A DNA stretch of 35,543 bases, from the IMG/VR virus record IMGVR_UViG_3300029448_000163, positions 1 to 35,543 of that record. One strand, written 5' to 3'. Within the stretch, counting starts at the first letter, position 1, and every line of letters starts with the position of its first letter. The DNA comes from a virus. Below the pieces are notes generated by a model. The model was not told the DNA's origin. It ran no database searches and saw only the letters and a program-made list of their open reading frames with translations. Position numbers and translations under genes: made by a program. This document shows positions 8,401-17,100 of the stretch, piece after piece.

Positions 8401-11349
8401 TTCAGTCGAACCTCCAAATTCTTGTATCTTTAATACTTCCGATGGATAACCATAGACATTTAATAAAGCTGTAACTGAGTTTTGTGTTCCTTTTGTTTTA
8501 TAAATGTATAATAAATTATTAAGTGTTTTTCTCCAAGTATCGTTTTTAATCTTATCAATAGATGTTACAGAACTTAAAGCTTGACCTAATGTTTCTGATA
8601 AATCACCAGTAAATGGATTTATAGCTTGCCAACCCATATTATCTAATAATAATGGATAAGTGCTTTCAGGAGGAGAATTGTCTTCTTTGTAACCTCTCTC
8701 ATGTAGTGTTCCTAAACTATCAATATGATTTTTTATAATATCATATTGTTCTCCTTGAAGTGATAAGAAATCTTTAAAATCTCCATAATCGGAACTTTCT
8801 TGAATATAAAGAGGTAAATTGTTTTCAAATGAATTAATATTATCTGTGTCAAATTGTTCAGATTGTGTTACTGCATTGTTAAACCAATCAACCCACGCAG
8901 TTGAACTTGTATGATAAAGTTGACTAAATGGTTGAGCTTCACTTGGGTTATTAAATGAAACTTTTACATCAGCTATATATGATGCTGATAAAAATCCATC
9001 ATCTATTATACCATCATCTCCTTCACCCGCAAATGAGCCCGAAGTATAATTTATTCTAAATAGTTCACCCGCAGGCATACAAGCACCAATTAATGGATTA
9101 CCAGATTCAGTTATGACAGTCAGAGGATAAACTCCGCTACTATCGAATATTTGGTTTGAACCTGTTTTTACACTACCACTTAATATTTCATATTCATTTG
9201 AAGCCGCTGTCCAAGTTTCAATGTTGTCTATATCATATCCAATCCCACTATCATCACCTGTTGGTATCCAATAAGATTGAGAAACTTTAAATATAAATCT
9301 TCTATATTCACTACCAGTAGGAGAGTTATTTAGTATATCAGTTGAATGAAAAGCACCTTGTGGTAATGGTTCACCTTCTATTTGTTGACCATTATGATTG
9401 TTTAGAGGACCTTTAATATCTGTTACCATACTCTTCATTAAATATGATAAATAAATTGAACCACTATAATTAAAAAATGGTTTATCGTGAACTTTATATT
9501 TGTCTGTGAATAAATCAACATAATCAGATTCAATTGCACCTTCCAAACCATCTAGCCTTTTATCAGAAAATTTATAGATAACTTCAAAACCATCGTGTTG
9601 ATTTAAAGTAATAGCTTCACCTTTATCAGTTTGTTGAGTAACAGGTGTACTATCTGCATAATTTTTACCAACACCTGGAGCCGAAGCAGTTGAATTACTC
9701 TGACCATCAAAATATAAAAACTTTTCATAAGGTGTAAATGAATTTATTTCATCATTAATTTTATCAAATAATGTTTCACGGATTTGTACAACAGAACCAG
9801 AATCTCTAAATGGATTAATAGCATTTGGTGTACCCAATGATTCCGATATTTCTCCATAATAATTTTGTATTTTTTGAACTTTTGATTTAAAGTTTTCTAA
9901 TTTTATTTTAGCAGAACCAAAATGTGTATGGTTTTCAAATTCATTATAATTAACTTTTACATTTGGATAACTATAATCACTTGAAGATATTTGATTTTGT
10001 AAAGTAATGTTTTGTATTGAAGATGACAATTCATTATAATTTTCGAAAGTATTTTCACCATCTGGATTTATCCAATTTTCTTGTGGGTCTGGATTTAAAC
10101 CATCACCAAAAAATACATCAGCTACATCAGAGAAATAATAAACTTCTTCAACTTGAGTTGTTAAAATTTCTTTTTCAATTGTAATAGTTGATAAAGCAGG
10201 TACGATACCTGATAATGGTTCATATAACTTTAATATTATTGATTGATTAAATCTTCCATCTGTTTTATCATCAAACTCATAATTCATTATTGGGATATGT
10301 TCACCATTCCCGAAATTTAAAAAATGTTTAAAAGCATAACCACCTGTACCATCATTAAACTGATTTGTCAATTCTGATATTATTGGGTCATCTTTTCCAA
10401 TGTCTTGTGATATTAATTTTACTCTGACTTCTTTTCTTGAAGTTGAAATTTCTTTTATAATAAATTCATAATGTGCGTTTGGAGATGGTTTAACTTGATT
10501 TAAAAAATCTAATTGAACTTTATAATTTCCTTCAGGTAATCCATACTGATTAAATATTTCATTTGGTTTTACATATATACTATTATCAACATCGTTATAA
10601 TAAGTTTTAAAGTCATTAAATAAATCTACATTTGTGTATTCTTCTACAACAATGTTGTCTATTAAAAAATTTATTTCTTCACCAACGGAATTATTAATCT
10701 GAAAAACAGCATTAGGATAATCACCATCAGCCACAAATATTGCTGTGTTTACTCCGTTCTCAACAGTAAATGATTGAATTAAATTTGCACCACCACAAGT
10801 TCCTTTAAGTGAAACTGTTGGATACACATCTTCTGTCATCTCCGTAGAAAATTCAAATTGTACTCTATACTTTACACCCGCTTTAAGATTGATAGGGTTT
10901 GTTGTTGAGTTTGTACAAAATATACAAAAACTTGGTGGGTTATCACCTTCAGGTATTAAACCATCACTAAATAAATTTAAAGCTTGACTAGCAGGATCTA
11001 TTTCAGCAATATCGTAGGGGTCTGTTGAGTGGTCTTCCCAATATTGTAAACCACTTCTGAAATTTCCATTAATTACTAAGTTAGTATTACCTAATACTCT
11101 TTCTTCAATTGTATCAAGGTTACCACTAAAAAATGGTGTAACATTAATATTAAATGGTAGTGTTTCTAATGTAGAATAAAATACCGCAGGAGAATTATCT
11201 TCCAATCTAACAATGTTTGTAATACTTTCAGTTGGATATACAATTAACCTAACATAATCATATGAACCAGGTAAACCAAATTCCGCATCTACTTGACTAC
11301 CTATTAACTGATAATCCGTCTCATTATAATCTTTTTCAAACTTTGGCAT
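5407..11349 (-). CDS. Giant baseplate-associated adhesin (CBM, P2 gpI-like, LamG, repeats)
   Basis: 1980 residues, a multidomain virion protein. A CBM4/9-like jelly-roll lies at about 88-240 (starts NLVINGNFRSGLQYW, ends FLIDNIVVEEY). A segment at about 934-984 (WRKTLNNLLYIYKTKGTQNS, then a turn ending YGYPSEVLKI) resembles the KTKGT helix-turn of P2 gpI-type tail proteins that anchor fibres to baseplates. A LamG/concanavalin-like domain covers about 1030-1235, ending in the typical SLAEIKAWSTPLS. Residues 1525-1587 are three 21-residue tandem repeats. The rest is Ser/Gly-rich beta structure. The ribosome site GGGAG lies inside the last codons of the upstream gene, 10 bases before the ATG, so translation is coupled. 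Likely role: receptor binding at the baseplate rim. Domain calls are by eye. Confidence 0.78.
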   Translation of the reverse strand: MPKFEKDYNETDYQLIGSQVDAEFGLPGSYDYVRLIVYPTESITNIVRLEDNSPAVFYSTLETLPFNINVTPFFSGNLDTIEERVLGNTNLVINGNFRSGLQYWEDHSTDPYDIAEIDPASQALNLFSDGLIPEGDNPPSFCIFCTNSTTNPINLKAGVKYRVQFEFSTEMTEDVYPTVSLKGTCGGANLIQSFTVENGVNTAIFVADGDYPNAVFQINNSVGEEINFLIDNIVVEEYTNVDLFNDFKTYYNDVDNSIYVKPNEIFNQYGLPEGNYKVQLDFLNQVKPSPNAHYEFIIKEISTSRKEVRVKLISQDIGKDDPIISELTNQFNDGTGGYAFKHFLNFGNGEHIPIMNYEFDDKTDGRFNQSIILKLYEPLSGIVPALSTITIEKEILTTQVEEVYYFSDVADVFFGDGLNPDPQENWINPDGENTFENYNELSSSIQNITLQNQISSSDYSYPNVKVNYNEFENHTHFGSAKIKLENFKSKVQKIQNYYGEISESLGTPNAINPFRDSGSVVQIRETLFDKINDEINSFTPYEKFLYFDGQSNSTASAPGVGKNYADSTPVTQQTDKGEAITLNQHDGFEVIYKFSDKRLDGLEGAIESDYVDLFTDKYKVHDKPFFNYSGSIYLSYLMKSMVTDIKGPLNNHNGQQIEGEPLPQGAFHSTDILNNSPTGSEYRRFIFKVSQSYWIPTGDDSGIGYDIDNIETWTAASNEYEILSGSVKTGSNQIFDSSGVYPLTVITESGNPLIGACMPAGELFRINYTSGSFAGEGDDGIIDDGFLSASYIADVKVSFNNPSEAQPFSQLYHTSSTAWVDWFNNAVTQSEQFDTDNINSFENNLPLYIQESSDYGDFKDFLSLQGEQYDIIKNHIDSLGTLHERGYKEDNSPPESTYPLLLDNMGWQAINPFTGDLSETLGQALSSVTSIDKIKNDTWRKTLNNLLYIYKTKGTQNSVTALLNVYGYPSEVLKIQEFGGSTEEQNQIVLTNNPPTSTGVDIDLLRSSGSIGFTERKQKLYRYMLQNKPERTIRTKWWMDDANPNTIEFVYKHKKTTNTQTILESSGSGAETLWDLRLVPSTDGISSSFEFRLNNSETGSSAIASNAVSMSTSYSKLAAGQLWNVMLQRMSSSISGSGTNEYRLHVSLQDKNRIKLYNYVTMSVSGGSSVDSNYRANENWPHTGSFRGLDTITSSNLYIGETMSGSLAEIKAWSTPLSISRFRQHTLNKFSSVGNSISSHREELVYHFKLAENYNSSSISSSTQNMFLIDSAPTTTYKDYSFQISGSLISGSSALYGFDYVNVIKFGLQDNASSKAIDKHIIVNPKVKVRGNLSPEISPIKPLNVDDGNRPSIVISKRLEMNRSPQDRINDYILNNMDTFNFEKYYGNPQAMYSSSYSEFDDLRKEFFDSHPIQYNSNDFIRAMENMFNHSVIEAIKSVVPASSTFSDRNSNMGVIIKPTILEKQKYEREKHSVEANPNLFTGSIEITKNTDYKSGFSSVGSIELPKSGSTSVTDLIVETGSVVYPYSGSIMVSQSYSITGSEIIMPYSGSIMVSQSYSITGSSIEYPKSGSIMVSQSYSISGSKVEYPYSGSITISDTGSSNSNIRLTGSKIIFPTSGSIDYASRANKSFVNIHDSWGKGHVTGSDTHFLNMASKITSSITTGSYTFNFNNSGSHGMKVTITSFDTGSNLLTKTYVIATASAVGDTSITTNGALSSDSSSVHFVTGSPGTNSGSLLVNLLAAITSSNGHGPDKFNLFKYPNLLGHNVLTASGKLELTQSGFGPKGNTPIIFSNDFSSSTDQDLISSSFDGGSIIPGYFNVGHIETRYVFRAIGDVEYYSSSKDSGSNHSDDFSNQSRIYNRELLDDGVYKNSTYESLMGGTVGNQTGRALGKTKYFLTSSTGVITLPSNHIAKFSYPFKAKMYEGTQNITNTGSNIYHRNSDDVSSASFYSVKVTGGENEIKVVNNKGKLGGSGRIIYD
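6589..6777 (-). repeat. Three in-frame 63-base tandem repeats
   Basis: Units at 6715-6777, 6652-6714 and 6589-6651 encode 21 residues each on the pattern (Y/M)P(Y/K)SGSIMVSQSYSI(T/S)GS plus three variable residues. A 27-base core starting at 6616, 6679 and 6742 is identical in all three. Degenerate partial units flank the array (about 6565-6588 and 6490-6520), ending in FPTSGSI. The 21-residue period fits a repeated beta-hairpin shaft. Near-identity at DNA level points to recent expansion by slippage or recombination. Confidence 0.9.
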
Positions 11350-11351
11350 GT

Positions 11352-14192
11352 TTATAAAGCTCCCTCATTGGTATCTTTTTTAGGTACTTTAATAAATGAA
11401 TCTCTTCTCATAGGTTTACCTTTTTTTGTTTTTTTAATTTTATAATCACCAATCAATAATCCTTTATGTCCATTACCACTTGAATCGTCTACAGATTTTC
11501 CAAGTACCGAACCATTATTCAATTCTACAGTACAATGATTTCTAGCATAATAATCTGTTATGTCATCTATAAATATCGTATCGGCAATATTTCTACTGTA
11601 TTTTTTATTTAACTGAGAACCATCCCACCAAGTAAAATTATCATATGGGTGATTTATTAAAGGAGTTGGAAATCCATCATACAAAATACATTCATATACT
11701 AAATACTCTGTAATGTTACAAGCGTGATTTCCTTCATCATCAGCAGGATCAAGAACAATAGCTGTTGTACCTGGAAAATAATAATTACAAGCTTTTTGTG
11801 GAGTTATACAATTAGCGTTACCACATATAGTCATATCTGTTTGTAAATCCCACCAAGAACCATTATCATCTAAGCATAGATTATCTGGATAATCTCCGTC
11901 AGCCCATTCAGAGTTACCATACTTTTCAGCTGTTGCATTAAACTCCCCGTTTATACGAACTTGATTTATTAACTCATAATCAGGATCAAATTCTGGTTCA
12001 TACATATTTTCATTGTTGAAACCTAAATGATAGTGCATATCAAACACACCACGATTAAAAAATCTAACTTGTTCTAAATCTATTTTTTCAACATTTTTTC
12101 CTAACTCATCATTTTTTTCTGCCTCAAAAAGAAAATATTCATCAATTATTTCGTTTTCACCAATTTTACCACCTTGTAAAGTATTTTCCACACTTCTTAA
12201 ATATTTTGAGTGGCTACTAAGTCCCCCAACAACAGGTACAGTATATGGCCAAGGAATAGTTACATAATCATTTCCACCTAACTCACCAAAATCAGGATAA
12301 GAATTTTTAGGAATATCTAAAAAATGTCTAACTGTTACAAGTTTCCACCGTATTGGTTCAGCATTATAAGGTCTTTGAGAATTTATTTCATAGTTAAACA
12401 TTAAAAGTCTTATTGTTTTTATACCAGGAGTAGTATAACTATGTCTCAATGATTTCCTACCAACAATTCCAGCTTTATATAAATTATCATCTTGTTTTTT
12501 TACAAGTTGTTCAAAATCTAATGGATAATCATCCAACACTTTTTCCCATTCTTCAAATTCATTTTCAAAGTCATCCCATGTGATTACAAAATAAGCATAA
12601 CCAATGTTCAAACCTTCAGGTAACATAAGAGTTCTATCAACAATCTCTTCACCATCTGTGAAAGTCTGTTTAGCTTCTCCAACCGAAATGTCTAATTCAA
12701 TTGTAGTTGGTGATGAAGATTTAATTCTATTTTTTTCATCCTCGTAATAAGCTTGTAATTCGTGTTGGTCATCAATCAATGTTACAGTTGACAATGGAGT
12801 CCAATCACTAAACAAACTTGTTGATTCAGTAATTCCCAGTCTTGAAGTAAAAAATATTTCATTTGTTGGTGATAATTTTAAAAATCTTTCATCCAAATTT
12901 TCTAAATCTACACGAGGTTGAGGTTGTGTTACTTGTTCTAAAAAATTCTGATAATCAGCATTTACATTAACATCATCGTAACCAAATGTATTTATTGTAA
13001 CTTTCAAACTTGTAATTGTTTGAGCTACAGCATATTGTCCTGTCTCATCCATAATTAAAGAATCATTTTCACCAAATTCAAATGCTGTTTCTTTTCCAAA
13101 AATATCACCCTCATCAGTATAATAAAATAAATCACTTTGATTTATTTTGTAAGTTTGTATTCTATCATTTCTTGAAAAATCATTACCACCACCAGGTTTA
13201 GATGCATCACCTTTATGTTCAATAGAAATCCAAATTGGATTATATTGTCCATCTTGTTGAAAACAAGCTGAAATTGCATTTTCAGTTCTTGTAGAAGCAG
13301 GTAATCCACCACCCTTACCACCACCTTGATGAAAATCTGGTATAATTCCAATTCCTCCTGGAGATTGACCTGTAGGTGGCGGGTCATCACTATCTTCTTC
13401 ATCAGGTGGGGGAATAATATTAAAAGCACCGATGTAATAATCTACATCACTCCAACTTACATTTGGGTGATTTACAAAAGCATCATATTTTGTCGTTAAA
13501 AAAGTTCCACCCTCAGATAATAAACCCGCATCATTGTATATAGGATAGTCTCCTGTAGGGTTACCATCTTCATTAAATTGAACCGCATTTAGATTTGTCA
13601 TCAAAACATATCCTTCAAGTTCACTTACAGGACCAGGATCAGATGTTTGGCCAACACTACTGATATATTTATTCATAACTGTAGCACCCTCACCAGCATC
13701 TTGTCTAGCAGAAGTTCCAGACCTCCACAAATCATTTCTATATTCACTCCAACTTTTTAAAGTTCCATCTTCATTATATGGATTTCTATATGGAGTTTCA
13801 TCTTCAGCAGTATTATCTGGATTTACTTGGTTTACTGGCGTTCCATAGTTACTAAATATATACATTCTAATTCTTCTATCTTTTATTCCATATTGAATAC
13901 CAGGTCTTCTAGCTAATACCAACTCATCAATTCTAAAGAAAGTATCCGAAGAATACTTTAAATAATCTTGGGCAGAACCATCAGGATACTCTATCATAGA
14001 ATCTACAATAGCTTTGTTTACAGGATGGTCTTCATGAGCTGTATATAAATCTTTATCTATAAACTTATCCCAGTATTGTGGAACACTATCAGATAATTCG
14101 TGATCTAAATTATTATTATTTGATAAAAACAAATATCTTCCGTATAAATTATAACCAGGTTTATTTTTAAATATTCTTTTTTTATTAGCCAC
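11352..14192 (-). CDS. Large adhesin-like structural protein with module shared with the 2457-residue neighbour
   Basis: 946 residues. The N-terminus is basic (MANKKRIFKNKPGYNLYGRY). A Pro/Asp/Gly-rich hinge at about 259-300 splits the protein. The C-terminal half carries a PKD-like segment (about 538-630), then VPVVGGLSSHSKYLRSV (about 652-669), VRFFNRGVFDM (about 706-716), a Cys-bearing segment, and VDDSSGNGHKGLLIGDY (about 900-916). All of these have counterparts in the same order in the gene at 14192-21565. The start is GTG: its G is the last base of the upstream TAG stop, with GGAG 7 bases before it. The end encodes GAL through GGAGCTTTA, which serves as ribosome site for the next gene. 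Probably a fibre or spike; no enzyme motif seen. Confidence 0.75.
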   Translation of the reverse strand: MANKKRIFKNKPGYNLYGRYLFLSNNNNLDHELSDSVPQYWDKFIDKDLYTAHEDHPVNKAIVDSMIEYPDGSAQDYLKYSSDTFFRIDELVLARRPGIQYGIKDRRIRMYIFSNYGTPVNQVNPDNTAEDETPYRNPYNEDGTLKSWSEYRNDLWRSGTSARQDAGEGATVMNKYISSVGQTSDPGPVSELEGYVLMTNLNAVQFNEDGNPTGDYPIYNDAGLLSEGGTFLTTKYDAFVNHPNVSWSDVDYYIGAFNIIPPPDEEDSDDPPPTGQSPGGIGIIPDFHQGGGKGGGLPASTRTENAISACFQQDGQYNPIWISIEHKGDASKPGGGNDFSRNDRIQTYKINQSDLFYYTDEGDIFGKETAFEFGENDSLIMDETGQYAVAQTITSLKVTINTFGYDDVNVNADYQNFLEQVTQPQPRVDLENLDERFLKLSPTNEIFFTSRLGITESTSLFSDWTPLSTVTLIDDQHELQAYYEDEKNRIKSSSPTTIELDISVGEAKQTFTDGEEIVDRTLMLPEGLNIGYAYFVITWDDFENEFEEWEKVLDDYPLDFEQLVKKQDDNLYKAGIVGRKSLRHSYTTPGIKTIRLLMFNYEINSQRPYNAEPIRWKLVTVRHFLDIPKNSYPDFGELGGNDYVTIPWPYTVPVVGGLSSHSKYLRSVENTLQGGKIGENEIIDEYFLFEAEKNDELGKNVEKIDLEQVRFFNRGVFDMHYHLGFNNENMYEPEFDPDYELINQVRINGEFNATAEKYGNSEWADGDYPDNLCLDDNGSWWDLQTDMTICGNANCITPQKACNYYFPGTTAIVLDPADDEGNHACNITEYLVYECILYDGFPTPLINHPYDNFTWWDGSQLNKKYSRNIADTIFIDDITDYYARNHCTVELNNGSVLGKSVDDSSGNGHKGLLIGDYKIKKTKKGKPMRRDSFIKVPKKDTNEGAL

Positions 14193-17100
14193 TAAAATGC
14201 TCCATTTTTTGTAGATTTTTTCATTCTACTTAAATTTTTAGTTTTTTCAATTTTAAGTGTTTCATTATCAAATAATGGTCTAAAATCATTAATAGGAAAA
14301 CCTTTATTATTATTACCACTTTTATCATCGAGTACATTAGTATCAATTTCTTCACTGTTAATTGAAATTTTTAAAGCAGAATCGTGGTATTTATCGTCTG
14401 TTATTGGCCCCTCAAGAGGTAATGGTATATTTTCATATGGATATTCAGGAGGGTCTGTAAAGCTACCACCTTGATTAAATTTAGGTAATACAGGATAATA
14501 ATACCTATATCCTAATTCTGGATGAAATCCATCCCATCCTTGTTCTGAAAGTGGGTCAACATTTACAGATGTTGGATTTCTATAATATGAGCTCGATTTT
14601 AAACCCAATCCATCATTTGTTAGTTCTTGTTTTTCTTGAGATGTTAAATCAACCCAATTGGGTGGCATCTCAACAGCACCAATAAGTATATCAGAAATGT
14701 GTATAGATATATCTTCTCTACCCAGTATATTCCAATATGAAAGATCAAGTTGATTAATTTGTTTATCTTTAATTTCTTGACCTAATTCAGAACTAATATC
14801 AAATTCTTCAAAGTAAGTTGGAAATGGTAAAGTGCTTAAATAACCATCACTGGTATCTCTATAATATTTTAATCCTTCTCTACCTTGATGAGTTGTAAAC
14901 TCTGATTGAATTATATCAAAATCTTTAGGAATAATATTTTTCCAATATCTTGGTGAACCAGGATTTCCAGGATGAAGTAATGACCTCATATTTCCTTGTC
15001 TATTAACATCATCACCTCCAAGTAAATCATCAATACACATACCATTAACACAAGTTCCCCCCTCAAAACATATTCCTAATAAAGCACTGAAAACCACACC
15101 TTCAAGCCATTTACAAGTTCCTGGAGGAGGGCCATCAGTGAATACTTCCACATAACACGATTCGTCACAAAAAGAGGAACAAGCAGCTGAAGCTCCATCA
15201 CCATATACATCGTCACAAAAAGGCGTTTCTGGATCTGGACATACATAACAAACAACAGTTCCATGTTCGTCACAACCTGTGGTTACATTTTGTAACTGAT
15301 CATTACGTTGTAGGCATGTTTCATATGAAGTACCACCAACACACATATTAGGAAAACTTTGATATGGTGATTCTTTACAAGGACAATCGTTTGGATAACC
15401 CTTTTCATCTACATCCTCAGGATCACATTCACCACCAACATTCTCACCACCTTGACACATCTCACCTACACAAGATCTGTTACCACATTCAGCACATTCT
15501 TCTGAATATGGGTCGTTATTTTCACCATATTCTCCATTCTCACAAACTGCGTTCCAAGACGGATTACCATAAAATACACAACCCGAACATATACCAGCAC
15601 CATCCTCATCTTGATTTGTGAAATCACAAGTATATTGGTGTTGAATACAATCAGGTTGCTGATAATGATTATATTCAGAACAGTGTTCATCAGAATAACA
15701 AGGCATTTTTACAAATGTATCCCCACATGATACGGTACAAACATTATCTATACAATAACTATTAAATCTAAAAAATAACTCCTGGTCAAAATAATCAACT
15801 ATTTCATCACCATATTGTTTACATTCAGCAGTATGATAACATGTACCACCCGCTAAAACTTCACCAAATGGATAATAATTCATATCAGTTCCACCTGATG
15901 GAGATGGACAACCTAAATATGGTATGGTTAGAGTATCACCCGTATCCATTTCATATTCACGACCATCATAATAATTTTCTGGATTTAAAGAGTAACTATT
16001 AGCTAATACAATGGTTAAAACATCACCCTCATAAATTTGAAATTCTTGTGTAGCATATGGAGAAGCATCATACCACCACTCATCTATAGAATCCCACTCG
16101 GCAGCTGGTGAATTTACAAATATTCTCTCACCATTTAGTCTTACATCCATTTTTTCACCTGGACCTATCAATCTTGTAAGAAGAGTATTAGTGTCAACTG
16201 TAATTGGTGGACCAGGAATATCTGATTGCCAAATTATAACTCCTTCATATTGTGAAGTACAATGGCCATCCCCACAATCAACACCCATCCCAGTATTCAT
16301 AACTGCATCAATTTGTTCACTCATACCTAAAGTCCAATTCCAAACCCACATATCTTCAGTAAGTACAGAAGCAGTTATAGCTTCAAACTCTAATTCATTA
16401 TTTTCAGGATAAATACATGGTAAACTCCCCTCATAGTTACAAGCTTGATCATCTAAACAAGTAGTTACTATTGGGTCGTCTGATTCAGCATAATCTTCAG
16501 GTAAAGCACCTTCTCCAATTCCATCACCACCTGCAGTCCAATTATCAATTGGTTCTTCGTAATTTGGGTCTATGAATGTTTCATATTCTGTACTATTGTG
16601 TGGAACAAACATTTCCCATAGTTCTCTTGGTTTATTAAAATATCTTATGTTTGTTATGTCAACATCACCAATTGTACTACCAAGTTCATCAGGAAATGTA
16701 TTACTTATACCACTAAAAACTAAATCTCCATTACCATCAGGTTCAGTATATCTCTCTTGTTCAAAAGTAGGTAAAACTTGGAAAAAATCTTTGTTGCTAG
16801 AATCCATTTTATTTAAAGCTAGTTCTGTTTTTAATCTATCACCAATATATTTAAATGATGTTTGGATTTGTTCGTCTTCTAATATACCTAAATTTCTTTT
16901 AATTGATTTATAATAAATACTATTTTTTGAATATCCTCCTACAATAGGATATGTGTTTTCATAAGGAATAAATGAAAATCCTTCTGAACCAAAATATGTA
17001 AAGTCTTCTTCACGACCAGTACTAACATTTATTGTAAGAGTGAATCTTCTATTATGAACTACACCAATTGGTGTATTGTCTTTATCATATTTAAGTCTTA

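Noticed and set aside
15364-15690. Open frames on both strands rich in His or Val/Ile opposite the cysteine-rich segment
   Set aside because: They are shadows of the 2457-residue gene: composition follows its Cys/Tyr/Asp codons, and none has a ribosome site or recognisable motif.
16572-16913. 113-residue plus-strand frame
   Set aside because: It lies wholly within the adhesin gene, has no ribosome site, and reads as a low-complexity Ser/Leu shadow.
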